Of a stretch of 64,000 nucleotides of DNA, positions 1 through 9,349 are shown one piece after another. Made by a program: the position numbers and the translations under genes. Every line of letters starts with the position of its first letter. The first letter of the stretch is position 1. Under the pieces are notes generated by a model that did not search any database, was not told the origin of the DNA, and saw only the letters and a program-made list of their open reading frames with translations. The DNA comes from Chloracidobacterium sp. (GTDB lineage: Bacteria > Acidobacteriota > Blastocatellia > Pyrinomonadales > Pyrinomonadaceae), in NCBI GenBank assembly GCA_016711345.1, contig JADJTD010000001.1, forward strand, positions 1,116,001 to 1,180,000, written 5' to 3'.

Positions 1-438
1 GTAAAGACTGTAAAGCGGGAACGTAATGCGACCGCCCATAGACGCGACGTTCACGATGATGCCGCGTTTTTGTTCGCGAAAATAGGGTAAGATCTCGCGA
101 CAGACGTTCATTACTCCATATACGTTCGTCTGCATTTGGCGTTCGATCTGCTCTTGTGTCGCGCCTTCAAATGGACCGACCACTGCGAAACCTGCATTAT
201 TCACAACGGCATCTATGCGGCCAAATTGTTCCAGAGTCGCCGCTATCGCAGACTTTATTGAATCCACATCTGTAACATCCAGCCGAAAGCACTCGACATC
301 GACAATGTTCTGTAATTCCGTTGCACTTTCAGGTGTGCGCATAGTCGCAGCCACTTTCCAATCTTTTGATTGAAAAAGTTTCGCTGTGTGCAGCCCGATG
401 CCGCTCGAAGCTCCGGTGATAAGGACGACTTTGTTCAT
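1..438 (-). CDS. SDR family oxidoreductase, partial (3' end outside window)
   Basis: This is the N-terminal 146 residues of a classical short-chain dehydrogenase/reductase, an NAD(P)-dependent oxidoreductase of unknown substrate. The Rossmann glycine motif TGASSGIG lies at residues 8-15 and the NNAG motif near residue 80. A serine-containing strand (NVASMGG) lies near residue 134. The reading frame ends at the window edge in FPLYSLY; in relatives the next residues are usually HATK, so the last visible Tyr is probably the catalytic Tyr of YxxxK (inference). The start ATG faces the SbcD-like gene divergently, with an inverted repeat between them. No clear Shine-Dalgarno is visible. Confidence 0.9.
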   Translation of the reverse strand, partial: MNKVVLITGASSGIGLHTAKLFQSKDWKVAATMRTPESATELQNIVDVECFRLDVTDVDSIKSAIAATLEQFGRIDAVVNNAGFAVVGPFEGATQEQIERQMQTNVYGVMNVCREILPYFREQKRGIIVNVASMGGRITFPLYSLY

Positions 439-447
439 GGAAAGAAT

Positions 448-543
448 TTACCACAGAGCACACAGAGGCACAGAGAAAAAGAGCAAGGTAATGCAGATCG
501 TTCTGATTTGCTCTCTCAGTGTTCTCTGTGCTCTCTGTGGTAA
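448..543. repeat. Intergenic inverted repeat, CCACAGAG family
   Basis: The arms TTACCACAGAG (448-458) and CTCTGTGGTAA (533-543) are perfect inverted copies, and the inner parts are imperfect tandem CACAGAG/CTCTGTG units. The element fills almost the whole gap between the divergent SDR and SbcD-like genes. Its right arm runs into TAAAAT (541-546), which lies exactly 6 nt before the ATG at 553. A related element lies at 58411-58484. Confidence 0.8.
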
Positions 544-546
544 AAT
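541..546 (+). promoter_or_regulatory. Candidate leaderless -10 box for the SbcD-like gene
   Basis: TAAAAT is followed by 6 nt and then ATG at 553. No Shine-Dalgarno precedes the ATG (the 6 nt are CTCCTC). A -10 hexamer this close would put the transcript start at or next to the A of ATG. The same spacing recurs before 49621 and 50414. This is inferred from sequence only. Confidence 0.45.
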
Positions 547-552
547 CTCCTC

Positions 553-1848
553 ATGAAGTTCCTTCATATCGCCGACGTACATCTGGGGTGTACGCGTTAT
601 CAGTTGGCAGAGAGCCCGCGTGATTTTTTTGACGCGTGGGTCGATGTGCTCAAGCGATATGCGATCGGTGAGAAGGTAGATTTTGTCATTATGTGCGGCG
701 ATTTTTTTCATAAACGCTCAGTGCCGCCCGAAACGATGAATTACGCCGTCGAAGGTCTGACGATGATGCGTGATGCCGGAATTCCGGTTGTAACTATCGA
801 AGGAAATCACGATCAAAAACACACGGACAGCGACTTTAGCTGGCTGCGGTCGCTTTCCAGTTGGGGCCTTGTAAAACTGCTCGAACCTGAAAGTAAAAGT
901 GACGCGTTTACGCGGAACAAAGACCTCACTCATAAAGGCGTAGCTCTTACATACGAGCCTTGGAATGAGACCTCGAAAAAAGGCGGCTACATCGATATTG
1001 GTCGGGCGCGGATCTTTGGCTCGGATTGGTATGGTGCTTCCGGCAATTGGGCTATACCAATGCTTACCGAAGCAATAAAACAAACGCGCCGCGACGGAGC
1101 ATTTCATATCCTAATGCTCCACACCGATGTCGAAGGCCACCAAATGCACCCGATCCCTGCTCTGTCGATGGACGCGCTTAAAGAACTAAAAACAGCGGTC
1201 GAGTACGTCGGACTCGGCCACACACATAAGCACTATGAGATCGATAATTGGGCATTTAATCCTGGCTCGATCGAGATCACTAACATCAGCGAATTTCGCG
1301 AGACGCGCGGTGCTTTTGTTGTCGAGATCAATAAACAGAATACTGTCTTAGCGCATCACATCGAGGACTATCGTTACCGTCCCTTTCAGCAACTGGCTTT
1401 TGACGTAACCGATGTTCAGGATGCGAAGTCGGTAACTGATGGCGTTCTCAAGAAGGTAAGCAAGGAAGCCCGCGTAGCCGAGTCCGACAAGCCGCAGCCG
1501 ATCATCGAGATTGCCCTTCGCGGGCAGCTCGGCTTTCCAAATTCCCTGCTTGAGATGCAGAAGATGCGTGACGAAACAAAGGCACTCACAAACGCCCTTC
1601 ACATCCGGATAAAAAACCACACGGTTCCTGCGGATTACCTAGAAGCAAACGAAGATTCCCAAGATGAAGGCCGCGAACGGCTCGAACGGCGCGTTATCGA
1701 AGATCTCATAATTCGTGACAATCGCTACAAAGCCCGAGCCCACGATATTTCAGATGCTGTCATCGGCGCTAAACGAATGGCTCTAAGCGATGATGAGCCG
1801 CAAAAGATCGCCGAATTTATCGGACTAAAAGCATGTCAGACGCCCTAA
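553..1848 (+). CDS. SbcD/Mre11-like DNA repair metallophosphoesterase
   Basis: This is a calcineurin-like phosphoesterase of the SbcD/Mre11 nuclease type, 431 residues. All metal-binding motifs are present in order: DVHLG (residues 8-12), GDFFHKR (about 49), GNHDQ (about 84), a histidine in LMLHTD (about 192), and GHTHKH (about 223), followed by NPGS. Family members form the Mn-dependent nuclease half of SbcCD, which opens hairpins and blocked ends. No SbcC ATPase gene is adjacent, so the partner must be elsewhere or this is a stand-alone relative. The 3' end overlaps the next gene by 16 bases, suggesting co-transcription. The region after residue 270 is less conserved and carries no motif I recognise. 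Confidence 0.85.
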   Translation: MKFLHIADVHLGCTRYQLAESPRDFFDAWVDVLKRYAIGEKVDFVIMCGDFFHKRSVPPETMNYAVEGLTMMRDAGIPVVTIEGNHDQKHTDSDFSWLRSLSSWGLVKLLEPESKSDAFTRNKDLTHKGVALTYEPWNETSKKGGYIDIGRARIFGSDWYGASGNWAIPMLTEAIKQTRRDGAFHILMLHTDVEGHQMHPIPALSMDALKELKTAVEYVGLGHTHKHYEIDNWAFNPGSIEITNISEFRETRGAFVVEINKQNTVLAHHIEDYRYRPFQQLAFDVTDVQDAKSVTDGVLKKVSKEARVAESDKPQPIIEIALRGQLGFPNSLLEMQKMRDETKALTNALHIRIKNHTVPADYLEANEDSQDEGRERLERRVIEDLIIRDNRYKARAHDISDAVIGAKRMALSDDEPQKIAEFIGLKACQTP

Positions 1849-2531
1849 ACAAAGTTGCCGGTATTCATCATTTGCCGATCTTTCCGCTGCCGCTCGTGTT
1901 GCTCCCGAACGAGCTGCTGCCTCTCCATATCTTCGAAGACCGATATCAGAAAATGCTCACGGATATTGAGACCGAAGGTAAACTTTTCGGCGTCACGTTA
2001 TTTGAACCTCAAGATTCTTTTGACGAAAGACCTGCAATGGGATCCGTCGGCTGTGTCGCCGAGATCAGAGAATCCGAGACGCTGCCTGACGGCCGTTCAA
2101 ATATCCTGACATTTGGGCTGATACGTTACCGACTAATAGATTATGTTGATGCGGGTGAACCTTATCTTATCGCCGAGGTTGAGTTTTTTGAAGATGAAAA
2201 AGAAGATCCAAAAGAGCTTGACCCATTATCCGATCAAGTTTTTGGCCTGTTTGAGCGGATGGCAAAGGCGGCTTTTAAAATGAGCGGTAATCGCGGTCAA
2301 TTGCCGGACATTCAGCGAGCCGATCCGGAGGCTTTGTCGTTTCTTGTCACTGCTGCCTTCAACTTTGACAGTGAAAAAAAATATCAGATGCTCGAAATGA
2401 CTTCGACGATTGAAAGACTAAAGAAACTTAAAGAAGTGCTGGACAAAGCGGTCTTCCGTATCGAGGAAAGCGCGGATATACAAACAGTTTCAAGAACGAA
2501 CGGCCACAGCAAGAAGAAAATTCCCCTTTAA
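1833..2531 (+). CDS. Lon N-terminal (LON substrate-binding) domain protein
   Basis: The 232-residue protein consists essentially of the PUA-like LON substrate-binding domain, recognisable from LPIFPLPLVLLPNELLPLHI (residues 14-33) followed by FEDRYQKML. It lacks the AAA+ ATPase and Ser-Lys protease domains of true Lon. Stand-alone LON-domain proteins are common in bacteria, but their role is not settled. It overlaps the SbcD-like gene by 16 bases and converges tail-to-tail with the hydrolase gene (4-base overlap of stop codons). Residues 140-215 are helical and charged. Confidence 0.85.
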   Translation: MSDALNKVAGIHHLPIFPLPLVLLPNELLPLHIFEDRYQKMLTDIETEGKLFGVTLFEPQDSFDERPAMGSVGCVAEIRESETLPDGRSNILTFGLIRYRLIDYVDAGEPYLIAEVEFFEDEKEDPKELDPLSDQVFGLFERMAKAAFKMSGNRGQLPDIQRADPEALSFLVTAAFNFDSEKKYQMLEMTSTIERLKKLKEVLDKAVFRIEESADIQTVSRTNGHSKKKIPL

Positions 2532-3490
2532 TTACTTAGAGCATTTCTAAAGAAATCGATCAATCTCTGATCATATGCCTCGGATTGTTCCATTGAGGCG
2601 TTTATGATGCCGAAACCTGAAGGGCTGAGGTCGAGTTTGGTCTCGATCTTGTTTCCTACCGGAAAGCACTTGCTCAATTTGGAACTCGACTCCTGAAAAT
2701 CCTGCGCGTCAACGCCCGCGAGAACTAAAATATTTCGGTTATCGATCTTTTTGACCGTCTCACATATAGAGTCATGCCTGTAGCAGCCGTCGAAGTAATA
2801 TAGATGCGTGCCGATCTGAGCGAGTCTCGTAGTCACAAAACTCGCAAACGGGAACCGTTTTCCGACCGATGTTTCAAGCACGCCATCAGAATCAAACGGA
2901 ACCGAATCGATGGCGATGGCTTTGACACTTGGGTCTGTTGCGGCAGTTGAGACGGCTACTATTGCACCCATTTCAACACCAAAAACACCGAGATTCTTGC
3001 CTACAAGAGCGATCTGATTAGGGGTTTTCAAATTGCGAAGAAACTCGATCGCCGAAAGAGAATCTTCTGTTTCACAACCGCCAAATGAAGCATTTTTCAC
3101 GGGCGGATTTTCGCCATGTGCCCGTTGATCAGGCATGAGAATCGTGAAATTGGTAGATTCGTTGAGTTTAACCCCGAGATTCAGAACATAAGAGCGGTCA
3201 GCTCCGAATTTGTGAAACAGGATCACGGCCGGAGCATTTTCTGCTCCGCGAAGAAGCCATCCGCGTGCCTGACTACCGTCGCGATTGGTCCAAGTTTCGT
3301 CGGTAACTTGTGCCGCACGCGAACTAAGCTGCCCGTATTTGTCTGGAGCAAGAAGATAAACGGAGTTGAGCGGGCGGGCGGTCATATAGATCAGCCATAC
3401 GGATCCACCGATCACGGCTATCACTATCAAAAGAACTGCTGGCAGGAGCAATCGTGTCAAACTCTTTAAAAGGCGTGTCATTTTAGTCAT
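2528..3490 (-). CDS. Membrane-anchored alpha/beta-hydrolase-like protein lacking the catalytic serine
   Basis: The 320-residue protein has an N-terminal membrane anchor (residues about 15-36) followed by an alpha/beta-hydrolase fold: VILFHKFGADR, then LMPDQRAHGEN, then a nucleophile-elbow-like segment. That elbow reads GKNLGVFGVEMGA, so neither possible GxSxG alignment offers a serine. At the C-terminus, where the catalytic histidine is expected, I read SGFGIIN with no histidine. It may therefore be a non-catalytic relative. The C-terminal domain should be periplasmic. It is a single gene, convergent with the LON-domain gene. Confidence 0.7.
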   Translation of the reverse strand: MTKMTRLLKSLTRLLLPAVLLIVIAVIGGSVWLIYMTARPLNSVYLLAPDKYGQLSSRAAQVTDETWTNRDGSQARGWLLRGAENAPAVILFHKFGADRSYVLNLGVKLNESTNFTILMPDQRAHGENPPVKNASFGGCETEDSLSAIEFLRNLKTPNQIALVGKNLGVFGVEMGAIVAVSTAATDPSVKAIAIDSVPFDSDGVLETSVGKRFPFASFVTTRLAQIGTHLYYFDGCYRHDSICETVKKIDNRNILVLAGVDAQDFQESSSKLSKCFPVGNKIETKLDLSPSGFGIINASMEQSEAYDQRLIDFFRNALSN

Positions 3491-3631
3491 AACTAAAGAA
3501 GATAAAACGAGGATTAGGCGGAATGCCGGATTGTCGGACCGGTGAGGATGAAAGCCAACAAAATTAGGCTTTCGGATTAGTCCTTTAAAATGTTACCATA
3601 AACGCCTGTTGTTACGGAAGAAGTTTTTCAA

Positions 3632-5491
3632 ATGACAAAAGCAAAGATTTTTACCTGTTTTCTCGCCATTTTTGTTTCATCCTTCAATATTCTCGCTCAA
3701 TCAAAGCCAACCTCGGAGCACGATTCGCGAATACAAATATTCCCGGTTTCTGATATTCGCGAAGGCATGCGCGGCACCGCTCGAACCGTTTTTCGCGGCA
3801 ATAGATCTGAGGAATTTAACGTTGAGATACTCGGCGTAATGCCGAACTGGATCGGCCCAAGACAGGACATGATCGTAGGTCGTCTCAGCGGGGCAAATGC
3901 CGAACGTACTTTTGTATTTGCCGGAATGTCCGGTTCGCCCGTCTATATCGATGGAAAACTTGTCGGAGCGATCTCCTATAGTTTCCCTTTTGCAAAAGAA
4001 CCGATATGCGGAATAACACCGATAGAACAAATGCTCTCGCTGGTCGAAACTTCGCCGATGTCAGCGGCAGTGTCGTCATCGCCAAGAACCTTTTCATACG
4101 CCGAATTTCTTTCAGACACTTGGCTGCCTGATCTTAAGAATCATACTGTTTCTAATAGTCCGTTCGCATCCGGCTTTTCACCAGATTCGATGCTCATGGC
4201 TATCGCCGGACAAGCGTTCAAACCAATTACAACACCTGTAACATTTTCGGGGATTTCACAGAAAACAATCGATAGTCTCGCTCCTCAACTGTTGTCAGCA
4301 GGCATACTTCCTGTCGCCGCATCTAGCGGTAATTCCGCCATTACCCCCCTGAAAAAGGCAGACGAACAAACACTGCTCGGAGGTGATTCGGTTGTTGTAC
4401 ATTTATCACGAGGTGATATTTCATTGGCCGCCGCCGGAACAGTGACACTTCGTGACGGAGATAAGATCTACGCATTTGGACATCCATTCTTTGGCCTCGG
4501 CGCTGCGGACTTGCCGATGTCTGAGTCACATGTTGTGACCGTCGTTCCAAACACAAATAATTCCTTCAAACTTGCTGTGCCGGATTCCATGGTCGGTGCG
4601 ATGACGCAGGATCGAGCGACTGGAATTTTCGGCAGTCTCGGCGTAACGCCTAGAATGCTACCTGTAAAGATTAGGCTGAAAACAAGTCGAGGCCGCAGCG
4701 AAGAAGTGAATTTTGAGTCTGCTATCGACCAATTGCTAACGCCATTGATCGTCAATGTCGGTGTAATCAATGCTCTTCAAGCCAACGAGCGTAACATCGG
4801 TGATTTGACGATCGAGCTTTCAGGCGAGATCACGGTGAAGGGCGAAGAGTCTATCAAGTTGAACCGCCGTTCGGTCGGACCGCAGGCGGCGGCTCTTACT
4901 GCTTCTGCGGCGGCAATCCCTCTAAACGCCCTGCTTCGCGCCGGGTTTGAAGGCCTTAATGTTACCGGTATCACTCTCAATATGGCGGCAACTGACGGCA
5001 GTAAGACTGCTTTGCTCGATCGTATTTCGACGGATAGGATACAAGTCCAGGCAGGTCAGACTTTTGAGATAAGCGTTTTCCAGCGATCGCCAGCGGGTAA
5101 AGTTGTCGTTCAAAAGTTACCCGTAACGATTCCTAAAGGCACAGCACCCGGTACAGTCTCCATAACAGTAGGCGACGGCAATGCCGTGCAGCAAAACTCC
5201 TCGATCACGCAGTTCATCCCCAAAAGCGCTGCTGAACTGATCGCCACCATCAACCGCCTCAAACGCCCTGACCGCCTTTACGCAGTGATCACGCGAAATA
5301 CTATCGGCGCAGTCATTGGCTCGAGCGAAATGCCCAACATTCCGCCATCGATGCTCGCGACTTTAAATAATGATCGAACGACTGGCGGAACCAAGCCAAC
5401 GCTCCAAAGCGTGATCTCAGAAAATGAATTTCCATCAGGCGAATACATCGTATCAGGATCGCAAACCCTTATCATCGAGATAATTCGATAG
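3632..5491 (+). CDS. Secreted SpoIVB-like (peptidase S55) domain protein
   Basis: The 619-residue protein has a signal peptide (about residues 1-22, ending in a Sec-type LAQ). It carries the S55-type signature blocks: REGMRGTARTVFRG (43-56), FAGMSGSPVYIDGKLVGA (96-113), GITPIEQML, and later GDKIYAFGHPFFGLG (276-290) and SHVVTVVPN. Ser100/Ser102 and His284 are the candidate catalytic residues. In sporulation protease SpoIVB, as I recall it, the histidine motif precedes the serine motif, while here the order is reversed. This reversed layout is typical of large S55-domain proteins of non-sporulating bacteria. The C-terminal 200 residues look beta-rich. Substrate unknown. Confidence 0.8.
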   Translation: MTKAKIFTCFLAIFVSSFNILAQSKPTSEHDSRIQIFPVSDIREGMRGTARTVFRGNRSEEFNVEILGVMPNWIGPRQDMIVGRLSGANAERTFVFAGMSGSPVYIDGKLVGAISYSFPFAKEPICGITPIEQMLSLVETSPMSAAVSSSPRTFSYAEFLSDTWLPDLKNHTVSNSPFASGFSPDSMLMAIAGQAFKPITTPVTFSGISQKTIDSLAPQLLSAGILPVAASSGNSAITPLKKADEQTLLGGDSVVVHLSRGDISLAAAGTVTLRDGDKIYAFGHPFFGLGAADLPMSESHVVTVVPNTNNSFKLAVPDSMVGAMTQDRATGIFGSLGVTPRMLPVKIRLKTSRGRSEEVNFESAIDQLLTPLIVNVGVINALQANERNIGDLTIELSGEITVKGEESIKLNRRSVGPQAAALTASAAAIPLNALLRAGFEGLNVTGITLNMAATDGSKTALLDRISTDRIQVQAGQTFEISVFQRSPAGKVVVQKLPVTIPKGTAPGTVSITVGDGNAVQQNSSITQFIPKSAAELIATINRLKRPDRLYAVITRNTIGAVIGSSEMPNIPPSMLATLNNDRTTGGTKPTLQSVISENEFPSGEYIVSGSQTLIIEIIR

Positions 5492-5675
5492 CGGACGCAA
5501 TAAAAACCTTGTTAACATTGCTAAATGAATGTAGACTTAAGGTGGAACGCGACTCCCAAGCTCGTTTCTTCCTATTAAATTTGCGTCATTTCATTGGGTC
5601 ATCAATCGGAAAATTTGCTTTAGTCCGGCAAGGTTCTTATATCTGCTCCGGTTATCTTTTCATTAGCACCCGCTT

Positions 5676-8249
5676 ATGAAGTCTCTAATTAATCCGTCTG
5701 CACAATCTGGTCCGCAATTGCTGCCGTCACTCGCCGCCGTGGTGTTGGTAGTGATCGCGGGCATAACAATCTGGCAGCTCCCGATGAATAGTTGGGCGAT
5801 CGTATTGATCGTGCTTTTTGCGGCGGCGCTGGTCGAATGCCTTTTTGAGATCGGCACCTTGAGTGCGTTCAATAGAAATCTATTGGCGAAAAATACTTCC
5901 GCCGAACCTGCGGAACAAACGGACAGGCCTCCTGAGTTTGAAAAAAGCTATCAGATCATCGCGGACGAGCCTGATATAATTTCCCAACTTCAACGAGCAG
6001 AAATCGAGGCGAAAGTAATTTTCGAGATCATACATGGCGTTTCGACTACGTCCAATCTGGAAGAATTACTCAAACTGGCGCAGCGGTCGATCGGCCAGGC
6101 CATTTATGCCGAGAATTTTTATGTTGCACTTTATGACACTGAGACGGAACTGCTTCAGGTTCCGTTTTGCGTTGACAAACACGACCCTATAGCTCCGTTC
6201 CAGATATTGGGCAGAGGCTTGACCTCATATACACTCAATCGCGGCCTTCCGACACTTTTGACCGAGGCAGCCGTTGACAGGCTATGCGAGTCGGGCGAAG
6301 TCGAGTCAATCGGAACTTCTGCGGCAATCTGGCTCGGCATCCCGCTCAGGACACCTGCCGGCATAATCGGTGTGCTTGTCGTGCAGCATTACGAGGATCC
6401 AGGCGCCTATACCGAGCGCGACATTGAATTACTTTCATCCGCTGCCGGCCAGATTGCGTTGGCAATTCAGCGTAAGTGGTCGGAAGATACATTGCGCGCA
6501 AGCGAAGCCAACTACCGCAAAAGCGAGGCCAAACTACGAACGCTCATCGCGAGCATGAACGAAGGCCTGACTCAGGTCGATAATGATGAAGTTATCGAAT
6601 TCGCCAATGCCAGGCTTTGCGAAATGACCGGTTACAGACGCGAGGAAATGGTCGGCAGGACCACTTTTGACCTGCTTTTTGACGACGAAGGCCGTAGGAT
6701 TATCGAACGAGAGAACGAACAAAGAAAAAAGGGCGTATCCGGTCAATATGAGGCCCGCATCAGAAAAAAATCAGGCGAAATGATGTGGGTGTTAATTAGC
6801 GGTTCGCCAATGATGAACGAAGCCGGCGAGGTAACCGGTACGCTTGGAATGTTCATGGACATATCCGAGCGCAAACGTGCGGAGGAACAGCTGTTGCACG
6901 ACGCTTTTCATGACGGCCTTACCGGCCTCGCTAATCGTGCTCTGTTCATGGATCATCTTCGGATGACGATCGAAAGGTGTAAGAGCCGTCACAGCAATCA
7001 TTATGCTGTCCTGTTTCTTGACTATGACCGGTTCAAGGTCGTCAACGACTCATTAGGACACGCGGAGGGCGATGAGCTGTTAAAGCAGATCGCCCGCCGA
7101 CTGGAACTTTGGACGCGAACAGGCGATCTGGTTGCACGTCTTGGCGGCGATGAATTCGTGATCCTGCTAACCGAAATGCTCGAGCCGGACGATGCAATGC
7201 AGATTGCAGAACGAATTCAGGAAGACTTGAAAGAGCCGTTCGATCTAAATGGCAGAGAACTTTTTATAACGGCAAGCATCGGCATAGCTTTAAGCGTCGA
7301 TGGTTTTAGAACAGCCGAAGACATGCTGCGAGATGCCGACATCGCGATGTACCGAGCCAAGTCAACTGGCCGTGCGAGACATCAGGTTTTCACCGAGGCC
7401 ATGCGTATTCAAGCAACTACACGACTGCAGCTTGAGACCGAACTGCGTCACGCCCTCGAACATAAGGAATTTGAGATCTACTACCAGCCGATCCTCAATC
7501 TGGAGACACAGGCGATCAAAGGTTTCGAAGCTTTGGTTCGATGGCAGCATCCCGAACGAGGCTTCATATCTCCTGAGGAATTCATACCTACGGCTGAAGA
7601 ATCCGGCCTGATATTGCCTCTTGGACGTTGGATTCTACGAGAAAGCTGTCGTCAGTTACGAACATGGCAAGAATCCATGCCACACGCAGAATCACTCGTG
7701 ATCAGCGTAAATCTCTCAGCCAAGCAATTCCTCCAAACGGACCTTGCGGAACAGGTCGTTGAAGCTCTCGAATCTTCAGGCCTTCCATCGCGCTGTCTAA
7801 AACTCGAGATCACGGAAAGCTATCTCATCGAAAATAGCGAGAAGGCTGTAATAGTAATGAATCAGCTTCGCGATATCGGCGTCGAACTAAGCCTCGATGA
7901 TTTCGGCACCGGTTATTCCAGCTTGAGTTACCTGCATCGACTGCCGGTGAACAGCCTAAAAATCGACCGTTCGTTCGTCAGCCAAATGTCCGAGAGCGAA
8001 GAACACAGCGAGATCGTCAGGACGATCGTTCGATTGGCTCAGAATTTAAAGATGGACGTCATAGCCGAAGGCATCGAAACCGCCGAACAACTAGATCAGC
8101 TCACCGAACTAAACTGCGGCTTTGGTCAGGGCTATTTGTTCGCTCGTCCGATGGACGCCGAATTGGCAAAGGCATTTATAAATGAAAACAGCGGCTCACT
8201 GTTAGTTATACCAGATCAGCGCGTGATCGATCTTGAGTTGAACGCGTAG
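5676..8249 (+). CDS. Bifunctional cyclic-di-GMP regulator: 2TM-GAF-PAS-GGDEF-EAL
   Basis: This is an 857-residue membrane sensor for c-di-GMP turnover. Two hydrophobic segments lie at about residues 18-60, then a GAF domain (about 105-270), a PAS domain (about 285-405), a GGDEF domain with intact GGDEF at about 489, and an EAL domain with intact EAL at about 616. DDFGTGYSSL and KIDRSFV are also intact. An inhibitory-site RxxD (RTGD) sits five residues before GGDEF. Because all signature residues are present, both cyclase and phosphodiesterase activity are possible. The gene stands alone, and nothing adjacent reveals its signal. Confidence 0.93.
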   Translation: MKSLINPSAQSGPQLLPSLAAVVLVVIAGITIWQLPMNSWAIVLIVLFAAALVECLFEIGTLSAFNRNLLAKNTSAEPAEQTDRPPEFEKSYQIIADEPDIISQLQRAEIEAKVIFEIIHGVSTTSNLEELLKLAQRSIGQAIYAENFYVALYDTETELLQVPFCVDKHDPIAPFQILGRGLTSYTLNRGLPTLLTEAAVDRLCESGEVESIGTSAAIWLGIPLRTPAGIIGVLVVQHYEDPGAYTERDIELLSSAAGQIALAIQRKWSEDTLRASEANYRKSEAKLRTLIASMNEGLTQVDNDEVIEFANARLCEMTGYRREEMVGRTTFDLLFDDEGRRIIERENEQRKKGVSGQYEARIRKKSGEMMWVLISGSPMMNEAGEVTGTLGMFMDISERKRAEEQLLHDAFHDGLTGLANRALFMDHLRMTIERCKSRHSNHYAVLFLDYDRFKVVNDSLGHAEGDELLKQIARRLELWTRTGDLVARLGGDEFVILLTEMLEPDDAMQIAERIQEDLKEPFDLNGRELFITASIGIALSVDGFRTAEDMLRDADIAMYRAKSTGRARHQVFTEAMRIQATTRLQLETELRHALEHKEFEIYYQPILNLETQAIKGFEALVRWQHPERGFISPEEFIPTAEESGLILPLGRWILRESCRQLRTWQESMPHAESLVISVNLSAKQFLQTDLAEQVVEALESSGLPSRCLKLEITESYLIENSEKAVIVMNQLRDIGVELSLDDFGTGYSSLSYLHRLPVNSLKIDRSFVSQMSESEEHSEIVRTIVRLAQNLKMDVIAEGIETAEQLDQLTELNCGFGQGYLFARPMDAELAKAFINENSGSLLVIPDQRVIDLELNA

Positions 8250-8265
8250 CCATTTGCATTGTCCA

Positions 8266-8697
8266 TCAACTCGTGTGATCCATCACGATCCGCCAACCTT
8301 CTTTGAATTTTCGAAAGGTGAGCGTAAATTTGCCGTTAGGATTATCTTTTTCGCGTTTTAATGCCCAACTGCCCAAAACGACCGCCGCATCTTTTGAAAG
8401 GATCGTAAACTCAAGGTCGGAAAACGTCAAAACTCCCATCTTTGCCTTCGAATCGTACCCCTTTTTGTAGTTATCAAGCGTCTTCTGCCATCCGCGAGTA
8501 ACCTCAGTGCCCGAAATAAAGGTCAGCTTTTCTGAACGCCAGTAGCCTTCCATAAAAGCCTCAAGATCACCTCGATTCCAGGCCGCGGCCTGTTCGTCCA
8601 TAACCTTGCGAATAGCGGCCTCTTGCTTTCCGACCTGGCCCGTAACCGAAATGGCCGCCGCAACAACAAGCACGATCAAACAAATAGAATTTTTCAT
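8266..8697 (-). CDS. Secreted NTF2-like (SnoaL/DUF4440) protein
   Basis: The 143-residue protein begins with a signal peptide (about residues 1-20, cleavage near VTGQ). The mature part is an NTF2-like fold of the DUF4440 type: RKVMDEQAAAWNRGDLEAFM (30-49), then WRSEKLTFISGTEVTRGW, and a final strand GWRIVMDHTS. Family members are small periplasmic or cytosolic proteins of mostly unknown ligand. GGAG six bases before ATG supports the start. Confidence 0.85.
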   Translation of the reverse strand: MKNSICLIVLVVAAAISVTGQVGKQEAAIRKVMDEQAAAWNRGDLEAFMEGYWRSEKLTFISGTEVTRGWQKTLDNYKKGYDSKAKMGVLTFSDLEFTILSKDAAVVLGSWALKREKDNPNGKFTLTFRKFKEGWRIVMDHTS

Positions 8698-9142
8698 AGA
8701 GTCTCCGTTCGCAACAACTATAACGCGAAAAACATCTTCAGAAAAGTTGTATATTTCCTACTTATTCTTTTGTTACCGCCTTTTCTGGCTATTTCACACG
8801 TTCACAAAATATCCAACTACTGCGAACAGTAGCCTTGTGTTGAGTATCTAGAGACGGGGCTGCACCGCCGCCAATCTGCAACAACGAAGAATGCTCGCTG
8901 GGCGTCAAAACCAAGCGAGCATTTCTTTATTAACACTTATTCTGCGTTCGACCGCCCTAATAACGACTATTTCTTCATTCTAATCCTGCGGCGGTATCTT
9001 GCCTTTGTTTGATGTTCATAGGGGTCTATTCTTTTGGGATTCAAAAATTATGCTAGTCAAACCTAAAGATACGCAAAAGAAAACAGCTCGTCTGTGTGTT
9101 TACGCACAGATGTCATAAAAACGATATAGAATAATTCAACTT
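8698..9142. other. Intergenic region, no convincing gene
   Basis: This stretch separates the NTF2-like gene from a small membrane protein gene. Short open frames here are AT-rich or lack a start signal and resemble nothing I know. The only structure is the hairpin at 8891-8922, described separately. Confidence 0.5.
8891..8930 (+). terminator. Hairpin with T-rich tail
   Basis: ATGCTCGCT (8891-8899) pairs perfectly with AGCGAGCAT (8914-8922), and TTCTTTATT follows. It looks like a Rho-independent terminator on the plus strand, but no plus-strand gene ends nearby. It could end an unannotated small RNA or simply be a stray hairpin. Confidence 0.4.
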
Positions 9143-9349
9143 ATGAGTTATGAGATCGACCGTAAAAATGAAGACGCTCTCCATCAGCAGCACCTTTTAT
9201 GGATATGCAAGGTGGCGATTGGAACGGTAAGCGGACTTCTGATCGCATCCGCCACATTGATGAGTTTTTCTTTTAGTTGGCTGACTACCGGAGTGTTGGT
9301 CGTCTTTGCGTTGCTTGCCGCCTGGATCTCCACAACGCTGCGGGACTGA
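9143..9349 (+). CDS. Small hypothetical membrane protein
   Basis: The 68-residue product has two likely membrane segments (about residues 24-43 and 47-64) with a short charged N-terminus. I do not recognise a family. It starts with ATG but has no clear Shine-Dalgarno. It lies just upstream of, and possibly overlaps, the DUF1003 gene, another small membrane protein, so co-expression is plausible. Confidence 0.45.
   Translation: MSYEIDRKNEDALHQQHLLWICKVAIGTVSGLLIASATLMSFSFSWLTTGVLVVFALLAAWISTTLRD

Noticed and set aside
448..543. CRISPR-like or phage attachment interpretation of the CACAGAG repeats
   Set aside because: Units are not equally spaced with unique spacers, there are no cas genes, and the symmetry is inverted and not direct.
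718..1107. Long open frame on the minus strand opposite the SbcD-like gene
   Set aside because: It lies wholly inside a well-supported gene and its translation has no domain or start signal.
8606..8851. Plus-strand frames overlapping the start of the NTF2-like gene
   Set aside because: AT-rich, no Shine-Dalgarno, antisense to a signal-peptide-coding start.
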